Source of the DNA: Candidatus Omnitrophota bacterium
GTDB taxonomy: Bacteria; Omnitrophota; Gorgyraeia; Gygaellales; Profunditerraquicolaceae
Assembly (NCBI GenBank): GCA_028717055.1
Contig: JAQUOO010000013.1
Location: forward strand, 1-18,114
DNA: 18,114 nucleotides
Direction of reading: 5' to 3'
Positions 1-7,591 of this stretch are shown here, piece after piece. Each line of letters opens with the position of its first letter. Within the stretch, counting starts at the first letter, position 1. The position numbers were made by a program, and so were the translations under genes. The notes beneath the pieces are model-generated. The model made no database searches and was not told the origin of the DNA. It saw only the letters and a program-made list of their open reading frames with translations.

Positions 1-1
1 A

Positions 2-292
2 GAAGAATGGCGTTCTCAAGAGTCTAAATTCAAGGCTATGCCTTTTACCAAGCTTGAGTCGCGAAAATTTAACCGTATCTATTTTTCCGGCGCAGTCGAA
101 ATAACTTTTGATACACAGGGAAGGATTCTCTTGCCGCAATACTTAAAAGATTACGCCCAAATAAAAAAAGATGTAGTTATCGTCGGTGTTTCTAACCGTA
201 TCGAAATTTGGGCTAAAGATAAGTGGTTAGAGTTTTATGGAAATTCCCGGCAGTCGTTTGAAGAAATTGCCGAGAAGCTGATGGATGTCTGA
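2..292 (+). CDS. mraZ: MraZ, division/cell wall cluster transcriptional regulator (5'-truncated by window edge)
   Basis: The frame is open from the first bases of the window (EEWRSQESKFKAM...) to a TGA at 290-292, so the N-terminal part lies upstream. MraZ proteins have two AbrB-like repeats that form a ring-shaped DNA-binding oligomer acting on the promoter of their own dcw operon. What remains is the linker plus the second repeat, with the FSGAVEITFDTQGRILLP segment matching the family's second DxxGRxxxP signature. The following VVIVGVSNRIEIWAKDKW matches the usual 'V.LVG..n..EiW....W' strand. The ATG at 38 is internal (residues before it resemble the E-W linker) and should not be taken as the start. 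The gene overlaps rsmH by 8 nt, the standard first pair of a dcw cluster. Direct repeat operator boxes expected upstream of mraZ are outside the window. Confidence 0.93.
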   Translation, partial: EEWRSQESKFKAMPFTKLESRKFNRIYFSGAVEITFDTQGRILLPQYLKDYAQIKKDVVIVGVSNRIEIWAKDKWLEFYGNSRQSFEEIAEKLMDV

Positions 293-1187
293 TATTAAAA
301 TTCACACTCCCGTTATGCTGCGGGAGGTTTTGGATAACTTAAATTTAAAGCCCGGCGACACAATAGTGGATGCGACCTTAGGCACTGCCGGACATTCTTT
401 GGCAATCTTGGAGAGGGTTCTCCCTGGAGGAGGCCTTATAGGTATTGACCGCGACGGAGCGTCTTTGGCGGTTGCGCGGGAGCGCTTGGGCGCATTTGAA
501 TCCGCCTGTAAATTAATCCACGGAAATTTCGTGGATATAGATATGCTCTTGGGAAATTTGGGAGTTAAATCGGTCGATGGAATTCTTTTTGATTTGGGCA
601 TTTCTTCTTTTCAATTGTTTGACGCTTCGCGCGGGTTTAGTTTCCAGGGTGACGGCCCATTGGATATGCGGATGGATAAAGATAGTTACATATCGGCGTA
701 TGACCTTGTCAATAATCTTAACGAAGAGGAACTCTCGACTCTACTCTGGAATTTCGGCGAAGAGAGATGGCATAATCGCATTGCCCGTTTGATTGTGCAA
801 GAAAGGGAGAAGGAACCTATTGTTACCACGCTGCAATTGGCTGGCATAGTAACAAAGTCTATACCTTCAAGATACCGCCATAGGCATTATAGAATACATC
901 CGGCGACCCGCACGTTCCAGGCAGTGCGTATTGCCGTAAACAGAGAGCTGGAGATTTTGGAAACCGCGGTCAATAAAGCCATTGTAATTCTGGAGAAAAA
1001 AGCTAGAATATGTTTTATCTCTTTTCACTCTCTGGAGGATCGCGTAATCAAATTCGCGTTCCGTAAGGCGCAAGAGCAAGGATTGATTAACATAATAACG
1101 CCTAAACCTTTAACGCCTTCTGCCGCAGAGGTAGAGGCAAATCCAGCTAGCCGCTCATCCAAGCTGAGGGTGGCAGAAAGAGTTTAA
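285..1187 (+). CDS. rsmH: 16S rRNA (cytosine(1402)-N(4))-methyltransferase RsmH
   Basis: A 300-residue protein of normal family length. RsmH (MraW) uses S-adenosylmethionine to N4-methylate C1402 of 16S rRNA in the ribosomal P site. Visible signatures are the N-terminal HTPVML (residues 7-12), the SAM-binding DATLGTAGHS, the central FDLGISSFQL followed by RGFSFQGDGPLDMRMD, then FGEERW, the HPATRTFQAVRI block, ISFHSLEDRVIK, and the C-terminal NPASRSSKLRVAERV. All are colinear with characterised family members and no key block is missing. The ATG at 285 overlaps the end of mraZ by 8 nt and gives the expected start just before the HTPV motif. It is followed after 4 nt by the ftsL-like gene. Confidence 0.97.
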   Translation: MSDIKIHTPVMLREVLDNLNLKPGDTIVDATLGTAGHSLAILERVLPGGGLIGIDRDGASLAVARERLGAFESACKLIHGNFVDIDMLLGNLGVKSVDGILFDLGISSFQLFDASRGFSFQGDGPLDMRMDKDSYISAYDLVNNLNEEELSTLLWNFGEERWHNRIARLIVQEREKEPIVTTLQLAGIVTKSIPSRYRHRHYRIHPATRTFQAVRIAVNRELEILETAVNKAIVILEKKARICFISFHSLEDRVIKFAFRKAQEQGLINIITPKPLTPSAAEVEANPASRSSKLRVAERV

Positions 1188-1191
1188 AGCT

Positions 1192-1560
1192 ATGAGAATG
1201 AACAAATTTTTATCCATGGCTGTAAGTATGACGCTTTTCTCGCTGCTTTATGTCTATCAGCAAACCGAGATTTTAAGGTATGCATACGCCGAGCAAAAAC
1301 AGCACGTTGTTTTTCAGGAGCTGTTGGATAAGAATAGCATCTTGAGGTATAATATCGAGAAAAATTGTTCTCTGGTAAATATCGGAGGAAGCGTTGCGGA
1401 TCATTCGGATTTCCAAATGCCCGATAGGTATCAGTTGGTAAGATTGGTTCCTTCTAAGGATGGCGTAACCTTAGCTCAGGGAGCAGTGAATAAAGAAACT
1501 CTGTTGTCGCGCGTCTTCGGCATAAAAAGACAAGCTGAAGCCCGGACGATTAACCCATAA
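1192..1560 (+). CDS. ftsL: FtsL-like bitopic division protein
   Basis: A 122-residue protein with a short cytoplasmic tail, one hydrophobic segment at about residues 6-22 (LSMAVSMTLFSLLYVYQQ), and a charged, probably helical stretch at about 25-60 (TEILRYAYAEQKQ...LLDKNSILRYNIEK) typical of the FtsL/DivIC periplasmic coiled coil. A C-terminal segment containing MPDRYQLVRL follows. FtsL sequences are poorly conserved, so the call rests mainly on topology and position between rsmH and ftsI, where ftsL always sits in dcw clusters. FtsL forms a complex with FtsB and FtsQ and activates FtsW-FtsI at the septum. The start ATG is 4 nt after the rsmH stop; a second in-frame ATG two codons later is equally possible. 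No second FtsB-like gene is seen. Confidence 0.8.
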   Translation: MRMNKFLSMAVSMTLFSLLYVYQQTEILRYAYAEQKQHVVFQELLDKNSILRYNIEKNCSLVNIGGSVADHSDFQMPDRYQLVRLVPSKDGVTLAQGAVNKETLLSRVFGIKRQAEARTINP

Positions 1561-1581
1561 ATCTCCTAATCAAGAGTTAAA

Positions 1582-3306
1582 GTGTATATAAGCAACTATC
1601 GCCGCAAGGCCGAGGCGGTATTCATATTTTTTCTTTCCTTCCTGGTTCTCTGTATCGGACGGCTACTCTATATACAATTCTTCAATTCCAGCTATCTTGC
1701 TGATATCGCCAAAAAACAGCATAATTTTTTTGTAGATTTGGAACCTTTACGGGGAGTTATCTATGATAGCGACCTGAAGCCGCAAACCCTGAATTTGCCT
1801 GTCGATTCACTTTATGCTTCGCCGGCCGGCATCAAAGATAGCGACAAAGAATTTATTGTCCGGCAGCTCTCCGGCATATTAGGCGTCAGCCAGGAATATT
1901 TGAGGGAGAGATTGAATCGTAAGAAATCTTTCGTATGGTTGGCGCGCAAAATAACTCCTGAACAATCGTCTGCAATTAAGAAGCTAAATATCAAAGGCCT
2001 GGGCTTCTTAAGAGAAAGTAAGCGCAGTTATCCGAATTCATACCTGGCCAGCCAGATAATCGGATTTGCGGGTATTGATAATACGGGATTGGAAGGTATT
2101 GAGCTTTATTTGGACAGATATTTGAAGGGTGAGCAGGGGTGGGCCGTGTTCTTAAGGGACGCGCGGCAAAAGAAACTGGATATTTGGGGAGAAGTAGTTT
2201 TGCCCAAAGACGGCTATGATATAGTTTTGACCATAGACCAGGTAGTCCAGTATATAGCCGAGCGGGAGCTCGATAAGGCATTCAAGAAATTCCACGCCAA
2301 AGGAGCGAGCATTGTTGTTATGGATCCTCATACCGGAAGGATTTTGGCTATGGCTAGCCGGCCTACTTATGATTTGAATGAGCATGGTAATGTAAACAAG
2401 GATGCCAAGCGTAACCGGGTCATTTGTGATTTATTCGAACCGGGTTCGGTTTTTAAAATCGTTACCGCCTCGGCAGCGTTAGAGGAAAAAAAGGTGAGCG
2501 AAGAGGACAGGTATTTCTGCGAAAATGGTTCTTATCTGGTTGCCAATCACGTTTTACACGACCATACCGCGCACGGTTGGCTTACTTTTAGGGAAGTTAT
2601 CGAGGAGTCGAGCAATATCGGAACGGTAAAGATTGCTCAGCAGTTAGGCCCGAATACGGTATACAAATACGTAAAGTTATTCGGCTTTGGTTCGAAACTG
2701 GGAATAGATTTGCCTGGAGAGATATCCGGGATGATCAAAGAGCCGCAGGCTTGGTCCAAGACTTCCATAGGAGCGATTCCGATAGGGCAAGAAGTAGGGG
2801 TAACCGCTTTGCAATTAGCCGGGGCAATGTCCGTGATTGCCAATGGCGGGCAGCTTATGAAGCCTTATGTCATAGATGAGATTCGCGACAAAAAGGGAGG
2901 AGTGGTTATGAAGGCTCAACCCAAATTGATTCGCAGGGTTTTGTCTCTGGATGCATCTTTGCGGATGACCAAAATGCTTACCGGAGTGGTGGAGGAAGGA
3001 ACCGGGAAAATGGCGCAGATCCAGGGTTTTACTTCTGCCGGTAAAACCGGGACAGCCCAGAAGCTGGAACCTAACGGCGCCTATTCTCATAATAAATTTG
3101 TAGGTTCTTTTGTCGGCTTTGCGCCATCCGAAGACCCTCTGGTTACTATTGTTGTTTCTTTGGACGAGCCGCACCCGTCTTATTACGGAGGCGTGGTTGC
3201 TGCTCCTGTATTTAAGAATGTCGCCGAAGACGTGTTAAGGTATCTGAAAACTAAACAGGCTTTGACCGCGGATTTATACCCAAATGCGAATAGAAGAGAT
3301 AATTGA
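1582..3306 (+). CDS. ftsI: FtsI / PBP3-type septal peptidoglycan transpeptidase
   Basis: A 574-residue class B penicillin-binding protein with a GTG start at 1582. It has a single N-terminal transmembrane anchor at about residues 12-32 and a dimerisation region with the RGVIYD motif (57-62). The transpeptidase domain carries the three catalytic motifs in order: S289-VF-K292 (in EPGSVFK), S343-S-N345, and K488-T-G490 (in AGKTGTAQ). It crosslinks septal peptidoglycan in the periplasm as the partner of FtsW. The C-terminal part ends soon after the transpeptidase fold, so no PASTA repeats are present. The upstream gap to ftsL is 21 nt with only a weak AG-rich ribosome site (CAAGAG). The 3' end overlaps murE by 23 nt in another frame, suggesting translational coupling. 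Confidence 0.96.
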   Translation: MYISNYRRKAEAVFIFFLSFLVLCIGRLLYIQFFNSSYLADIAKKQHNFFVDLEPLRGVIYDSDLKPQTLNLPVDSLYASPAGIKDSDKEFIVRQLSGILGVSQEYLRERLNRKKSFVWLARKITPEQSSAIKKLNIKGLGFLRESKRSYPNSYLASQIIGFAGIDNTGLEGIELYLDRYLKGEQGWAVFLRDARQKKLDIWGEVVLPKDGYDIVLTIDQVVQYIAERELDKAFKKFHAKGASIVVMDPHTGRILAMASRPTYDLNEHGNVNKDAKRNRVICDLFEPGSVFKIVTASAALEEKKVSEEDRYFCENGSYLVANHVLHDHTAHGWLTFREVIEESSNIGTVKIAQQLGPNTVYKYVKLFGFGSKLGIDLPGEISGMIKEPQAWSKTSIGAIPIGQEVGVTALQLAGAMSVIANGGQLMKPYVIDEIRDKKGGVVMKAQPKLIRRVLSLDASLRMTKMLTGVVEEGTGKMAQIQGFTSAGKTGTAQKLEPNGAYSHNKFVGSFVGFAPSEDPLVTIVVSLDEPHPSYYGGVVAAPVFKNVAEDVLRYLKTKQALTADLYPNANRRDN

Positions 3307-4723
3307 ATTAATCGAAAGAAATGAGATTAGCGGAATAAGTTCGAATTCCAGGTTGATTGGAAGAGGTTTTATTTTTGTGGCAGTTAAAGGCGCCAAAGAA
3401 GACGGAAGCAAGTTTATCGACGAGGCTTTATCCCGGGGCGCTAGATTCGTAGTTTGTGATTCCAGGGTCAGGGCGGCTCATTATGGCCCGTTGGCGGTAT
3501 TTATAAAAGTAAAAGATACGCGTTTAGCGCTGGCCAGGCTCGCCGTATCTTTTTACAAGAATCCTTCTTCGAAAGTAAAAGTTATCGGGATCACCGGAAC
3601 CAATGGCAAAACCACGGTTACCTATCTGCTGGAAGCATTGTTAAAAGAAGCCGGGTGCAACCCGGGGGTAATCGGCACGGTCAACTACCGATTCAAGAAT
3701 AAGATTATCCCGGCAAAGAATACGACTCCCGGAGCTTTAGAACTTCAGTCGGTGCTTGCGGGCATGGTGGATAAGGGCGTCGATTATGTGGCTATGGAGG
3801 CTTCTTCGCATGCCTTGGACCAGGGCAGGGTAGCGGGTATAGATTTTCATTCGGCAATATTTACCAATCTTACCCAGGATCATTTGGATTATCATAAGAC
3901 GCTGGACAATTATTTTCGGGCCAAGGCGAAACTATTTAGAGATATTGGCCCTGAATCGTTCGTTGTGATTAATAACGACGACAAGTATAGCGTTAGGCTC
4001 AAGAAAATCACGCCTGCCAGGATAATTACTTATGGAATAGGCAAGAATTCCGATATTACAGCTAGAAATATCCGGCTTGCTGCCGGATTCACGGAGTTTG
4101 ATTTCTGTTTTCGCGGCAAGCAGGTGAAATTCAGGGTAAAATTGATCGGAAAGCATAATGTGTATAATGTGCTGGCTGCAGCCGGTTGGGGGATAGCGGA
4201 GGGCTTGAGTTTGAAAACCATTAAATCCGCTTTCGAAAAATTTACTTCTGTGCCCGGCAGGCTTGAGCGAGTGGAATCTAAAAAAGGATTCAGTGTTTTC
4301 GTCGATTATGCCCATACGGACGATGCGTTAAAAAACGTGCTTTGCGCTTTAAGGCAGCTGTCTCCCAAAAGGATTATCACTGTTTTCGGTTGCGGCGGCG
4401 AACGCGATAAGCTTAAGCGCCCGAAAATGGGCAGGGTTGTAAGCAGGTTATCGGATTTTGCGATTGTTACTAACGATAACCCCCGTTCAGAGGCCCCCGA
4501 GGCTATAGCTAGGGATATCCGCAAGGGCATGACGGGCAATAATTATTGTGTTATTTTAGACAGGAAAAAAGCGATCCGGAAATCTTTATCGCTGGCAGGG
4601 GCAGGGGATATTATTCTATTGGCAGGCAAGGGGCATGAAGATTATCAGGTGTTAAGAGACAAAACTATTCATTTCAATGATCGCGAGGAAGTTAAAGCAT
4701 GTTTAAAGTCGCTGAATTATTAA
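3284..4723 (+). CDS. murE: UDP-N-acetylmuramoyl-L-alanyl-D-glutamate--2,6-diaminopimelate ligase MurE
   Basis: A 479-residue Mur ligase, close to family length, that adds the third peptide residue in the cytoplasm. The N-terminal UDP-MurNAc domain has SSNSR and FVAVKGAKEDG. The ATP P-loop is ITGTNGKTT (103-111). TTPGALELQ (147-155) and the EASSHALDQGR block follow, and the carbamylated Lys is probably K216 in AKAKLF. The C-terminal domain carries DNPR at 398-401, the motif that selects meso-diaminopimelate rather than lysine. The start ATG lies inside the end of ftsI (23-nt overlap) with no clear Shine-Dalgarno, so it may depend on coupled translation. Its last codons overlap murF by 25 nt. 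Confidence 0.97.
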   Translation: MRIEEIIELIERNEISGISSNSRLIGRGFIFVAVKGAKEDGSKFIDEALSRGARFVVCDSRVRAAHYGPLAVFIKVKDTRLALARLAVSFYKNPSSKVKVIGITGTNGKTTVTYLLEALLKEAGCNPGVIGTVNYRFKNKIIPAKNTTPGALELQSVLAGMVDKGVDYVAMEASSHALDQGRVAGIDFHSAIFTNLTQDHLDYHKTLDNYFRAKAKLFRDIGPESFVVINNDDKYSVRLKKITPARIITYGIGKNSDITARNIRLAAGFTEFDFCFRGKQVKFRVKLIGKHNVYNVLAAAGWGIAEGLSLKTIKSAFEKFTSVPGRLERVESKKGFSVFVDYAHTDDALKNVLCALRQLSPKRIITVFGCGGERDKLKRPKMGRVVSRLSDFAIVTNDNPRSEAPEAIARDIRKGMTGNNYCVILDRKKAIRKSLSLAGAGDIILLAGKGHEDYQVLRDKTIHFNDREEVKACLKSLNY

Positions 4724-6144
4724 AGGTTACCCGGGGACGGCTCATTTCGGGAAATACTGCCTTGAATGTAGGGGGTATCTCTATTGATTCGCGCACCGTT
4801 AAAAAAGGCGAAGCCTTCCTTGCTATAAAAGGAGATAATTTCGACGGCCATGATTTTATCGGCGACGTAATCAAAAAAGGCGTTAGCTGTATTATAGTCC
4901 AGAATGAGGCAAGAAAAGAAGGCGTTACTACTATCATCAGGGTTAAGGATACGGTTAAGGCTTTAGGGGATATCGCAAGAGCTCACCGTGAAAAGTTTAA
5001 GGATATTCCGGTTATTGCGGTAACCGGTTCAAACGGCAAGACTACAACTAAGGATATGATAGCCTGGGTTCTTGCCGGGAAGTTTAATGTCCTTAAGAAT
5101 GAAGGCACGAAAAATAACCATATCGGCCTTCCTCTGGCTTTGCTTCAGCTTAAGCGTTCTTATGATATAGCGGTTCTAGAGGTAGGGACTAACCACTTCG
5201 GAGAGGTTGAGTATCTTAGTTCAATAGCCCGGCCGAATATAGGGGTGATTACCAATATCGGCCAGTCGCATTTGGAACACTTCAGGAACCTAGAAGGGGT
5301 CTTTAAAGAGAAAATCGGGTTGATTAAGAACCTTGAATATCCGGCTGTCGCTGTTTTGAATGCGGACGATGTATTCCTGCGGAGAGAAGTATATAAAAAG
5401 AGGAAGCCGCCTTTTGTTGTAGGGGCAGGGATAAAGAGTAAATGTGATTTTTGCGCTTCAGAAATCAGTCCAAGCGGCGTAAATACAAGCCTTGTCCTGC
5501 TGAAGGCAAGACATCGGGGGCACCCGGAGGCTGCTTGCGGCAATCCGCCTCTAACAAGGTTTACGTTAAACAAAAGATTTGAATTTGCATTAAGTGCCCT
5601 GGGGTATTATAATATTTACAACAGTCTTTTGGCAATAGCTGTGGGGAGAATCTTTGGTTTAGGGTACCGGCACATAGCTAGGCGCTTATCGGGTTTTAGG
5701 CTTCCAAAAGGCAGGCTAAATTTTTTGGAAATCAAAGGGGTAGGATTTATCGATGATACTTATAATTCCAATCCTCTTTCCATGCAGCAGGCTTTAGGCG
5801 CCTTGAGGAATTATAAAAATTCCGGCCGGAAGATTCTGGTTATGGGCGATATGCTGGAATTAGGCGAGCAAAGCGTGGCCTTGCACGCCGAGGCCATAAA
5901 ACAGGCGCTTAAGTTTGTCGATGCGATAATTACAGTTGGGGACCTTACAAGAGATTCTTTAAGAACAATAGGCGCTAAAAATAATAAAATATTTACCTGT
6001 CAAGCTTCATCCGAAGCCGGAAGAGTTTTGTTTGAAAGAATAGGCGTAAAGCCCGGGGATGTTGTTTTAGTCAAAGGTTCCCGCCGGATGAAGATGGAAG
6101 AGGTTTTTACTGAGGCTCCGGCAAATAATGGATACATTGGCTGA
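4699..6144 (+). CDS. murF: UDP-N-acetylmuramoyl-tripeptide--D-alanyl-D-alanine ligase MurF
   Basis: A 481-residue Mur ligase that adds the D-Ala-D-Ala dipeptide made by Ddl. Visible are ISIDSRTVKKGEAFLAIKG in the N-terminal domain, the P-loop VTGSNGKTTTKD (108-119), NEGTKNNHIGLPLALL, EVGTNHFGE, and the C-terminal FIDDTYNSNPLSMQQAL and KGSRRMKMEEV. GAGG at 4686-4689 provides a ribosome site 9 nt before the ATG. Two features are odd. Residues of about 267-290 form an extra segment (LLKARHRGHPEAACGNPPL...) between the strand SPSGVNTS and NKRFEFAL, matching a palindromic DNA element inserted in frame. The last 10 or so residues after RMKMEEV are encoded by the left arm of the inverted repeat that fills the gap to mraY, so the C-terminus looks rewritten by that element. 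The catalytic motifs are intact and the enzyme is probably active. Confidence 0.96.
   Translation: MFKVAELLKVTRGRLISGNTALNVGGISIDSRTVKKGEAFLAIKGDNFDGHDFIGDVIKKGVSCIIVQNEARKEGVTTIIRVKDTVKALGDIARAHREKFKDIPVIAVTGSNGKTTTKDMIAWVLAGKFNVLKNEGTKNNHIGLPLALLQLKRSYDIAVLEVGTNHFGEVEYLSSIARPNIGVITNIGQSHLEHFRNLEGVFKEKIGLIKNLEYPAVAVLNADDVFLRREVYKKRKPPFVVGAGIKSKCDFCASEISPSGVNTSLVLLKARHRGHPEAACGNPPLTRFTLNKRFEFALSALGYYNIYNSLLAIAVGRIFGLGYRHIARRLSGFRLPKGRLNFLEIKGVGFIDDTYNSNPLSMQQALGALRNYKNSGRKILVMGDMLELGEQSVALHAEAIKQALKFVDAIITVGDLTRDSLRTIGAKNNKIFTCQASSEAGRVLFERIGVKPGDVVLVKGSRRMKMEEVFTEAPANNGYIG
5478..5566. repeat. Palindromic element inserted in frame within murF
   Basis: The segment has nested inverted repeats. 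The outer arms are CGTAAA-(6 nt)-CCTTGT on the left (5478-5495) and ACAAGGTTTACG on the right (5554-5565 or so). Inside are GCAAG/CTTGC, GGAGGC/GCCTC and CGGG/CCCG pairs. It matches a run of murF codons (residues 260-290) whose translation has no counterpart in MurF proteins as I know them. In-frame palindromic elements inside genes are known from Rickettsia (RPEs); whether this is a mobile family here is inference, since no second copy is visible in the window. Confidence 0.5.
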
Positions 6145-6397
6145 GATGATTTTGGAGCGAGACAAGGAACGAAGACGCAGGCGTAGCCAAAGCGCTACGC
6201 CAAGGATGAGTGACGCAGTCGCAGCCCAAAATCATCCAGCCCATATATATAGGAATAAGGGGGAAGCCCGCCTTTCGGCCGTCTGCGGCGTTGCTTCTCC
6301 TCGCGGCGTAGTACTACGACTACGCCATCGTCGTCGCGCCTTGCATCCGGCCAAAATTCGGGCTTCCAATGTAACCATTATTTGCCGGAGTCTCAGT
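6109..6397. repeat. Nested palindromic repeat structure between murF and mraY
   Basis: A 32-nt arm at 6109-6140 is repeated inverted at 6366-6397 with only about two mismatches. Between the arms lie two self-palindromic units. Unit 1 (6145-6236) has 11-nt perfect terminal inverted repeats (GATGATTTTGG / CCAAAATCATC) and an inner hairpin GGCGTAGC (6180-6187) / GCTACGCC (6194-6201). Unit 2 (6262-6367) has 9-nt terminal repeats (GGAAGCCCG / CGGGCTTCC) and an inner GGCGTAG (6305-6311) / CTACGCC (6320-6326). Unit 2 read on the minus strand resembles unit 1 on the plus strand (ATTTTGG, CAAGG, CGANGACG, GGCGTAG, CTACGCC in the same order), so the two are inverted copies of one family. The whole stretch could fold as a long stem bearing two side hairpins. 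It covers the gene-free gap 6145-6403. No transposase is encoded. Confidence 0.85.
6387..6390 (+). promoter_or_regulatory. Candidate mraY ribosome binding site inside the inverted-repeat arm
   Basis: GGAG lies 13 nt before the mraY ATG at 6404, somewhat farther than ideal. It is the only Shine-Dalgarno-like sequence in the mraY leader. It falls in the right arm of the inverted repeat, so pairing with the left arm (end of murF) in the mRNA would hide it. The ribosome site and the masking are both inference. Confidence 0.4.
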
Positions 6398-6403
6398 ATA
6401 TAG

Positions 6404-7492
6404 ATGCTCTATAATCTACTTTATCCGCTTCACGATACATTTTCCGCTCTCAATATCTTTCGTTACCTTACTTTCCGGGCGGCTATGGCAGTTCTTACCA
6501 GTTTTATCATTAGTTTAATGCTTGGCCCGATTGTTATCCGCAAGCTGAGGGCATTAAAGGTCGGAGAAAAAATAAATAAGGGCGATAGCCTTAAGCTGGA
6601 TGATTTGCACCGTTCCAAGAGCGATACTCCGACCATGGGCGGATTAATGATTTTAGCCGCAGTAATCTGCTCTACTCTTTTATGGTCCGATGTATCGAAC
6701 AAATACATATGGGTTGTGCTTTTTAGCACGATTTGGCTTGGGATTACCGGTTTTGTCGACGATTATTTAAAGCAGATAAAGAAACAATCCAAGGGGTTAA
6801 GCGCCAAAGCAAAGCTAGCCAGCCAGATTGTGCTGGGTTTGCTGCTTGGGGTGATTTTCTTAATCAGTTTTCAGAATAGCCTCAAACTGGATATTCCTTT
6901 TGTAAAAAACTTCGCTGTAGATTTGGACGGCCTTTACGTAATCTTTGTCATTTTGGTTGTAGCCGGAACATCCAATGCCGTAAACCTTACCGATGGTTTG
7001 GATGGCTTGGCTATCGGTATCGTAGTTATGGTAGCCCTTGCCTTTAGTATCTTATGCTATGTTTCCGGAAACATAAAGTTAAGCGAATATTTACTGGTGC
7101 CTTATATTAAAGGCAGCGGGGAGCTTACGGTTTTTTGCGCAAGTATTTTAGGCGCGGGATTAGGGTTTCTATGGTTTAATTGTTATCCGGCGTCCATTTT
7201 TATGGGAGATGTAGGGTCTTTAGCTTTGGGCGGGGCTTTAGGGACGGTTGCGTTGTTAATCCGCAAGGAGTTGCTCTTGGTTATTGTAGGCGGCATATTT
7301 GTAATCGAGGCTTTATCTGTAATCTTGCAGGTAGGCTCATTTCGTTTAACCAAAAAAAGAATCTTTAAGATTGCGCCGCTTCACCATCATTTCCAATTTC
7401 TTAATTGGCCGGAAAATAAAGTTATTGTCAGGTTCTGGATTATCGCGGGGCTCTTAGCGCTCCTGACATTGGTGACTTTAAAGATCCGTTAG
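6404..7492 (+). CDS. mraY: Phospho-N-acetylmuramoyl-pentapeptide-transferase MraY
   Basis: A 362-residue integral membrane enzyme of normal size, about ten hydrophobic segments. It transfers phospho-MurNAc-pentapeptide from UDP to undecaprenyl phosphate, giving lipid I on the inner face of the membrane. Family motifs are present: the N-terminal MLYNLLYPL, TPTMGG (75-80), the catalytic-site Asp pair D119-D120 in GFVDDYLK, NLTDGLDGLA (194-203), FMGDVGS (266-272) and APLHHHF (324-330). The ATG at 6404 gives the start usual for the family. Unlike most junctions in the cluster it does not touch the previous gene: 259 nt of palindromic sequence separates it from murF. Confidence 0.97.
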   Translation: MLYNLLYPLHDTFSALNIFRYLTFRAAMAVLTSFIISLMLGPIVIRKLRALKVGEKINKGDSLKLDDLHRSKSDTPTMGGLMILAAVICSTLLWSDVSNKYIWVVLFSTIWLGITGFVDDYLKQIKKQSKGLSAKAKLASQIVLGLLLGVIFLISFQNSLKLDIPFVKNFAVDLDGLYVIFVILVVAGTSNAVNLTDGLDGLAIGIVVMVALAFSILCYVSGNIKLSEYLLVPYIKGSGELTVFCASILGAGLGFLWFNCYPASIFMGDVGSLALGGALGTVALLIRKELLLVIVGGIFVIEALSVILQVGSFRLTKKRIFKIAPLHHHFQFLNWPENKVIVRFWIIAGLLALLTLVTLKIR

Positions 7493-7495
7493 CAG

Positions 7496-7571
7496 CCTAC
7501 GTTGTAGGGAGTAGATAGCAGCAGCAGATAGTATTTGGGGAAGACCTGGTTACTGTCTATTGGCTGCCGCT
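7496..7571. repeat. Inverted repeats in the mraY-murD gap
   Basis: The 99-nt gap begins with a perfect short hairpin CCTAC-GTT-GTAGG (7496-7508). An imperfect inverted repeat follows, with left arm 7517-7533 (AGCAGCAGCAGATAGTA) and right arm 7551-7571 (reverse complement begins AGCGGCAGCC). There is no T-run after either, so a classic intrinsic terminator is not supported, and the downstream murD has no visible Shine-Dalgarno. It fits the pattern of palindromic insertions in this cluster's gaps. Confidence 0.5.
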
Positions 7572-7591
7572 TCTTTTATAGATTTATAATT

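Noticed and set aside
5160..5573. 137-codon minus-strand ORF
   Set aside because: Antisense shadow of murF; no recognisable domain, and murF motifs are on the plus strand.
6128..6403. 91-codon plus-strand ORF between murF and mraY
   Set aside because: It lies wholly inside the nested palindromic repeat, overlaps the end of murF, and its Arg/Ser-rich translation has no recognisable domain.
7535..7591. Upstream TTG extension of MurD by 19 residues
   Set aside because: The extra residues are encoded by the gap's inverted repeat and precede the normal family N-terminus beginning at ATG 7592.
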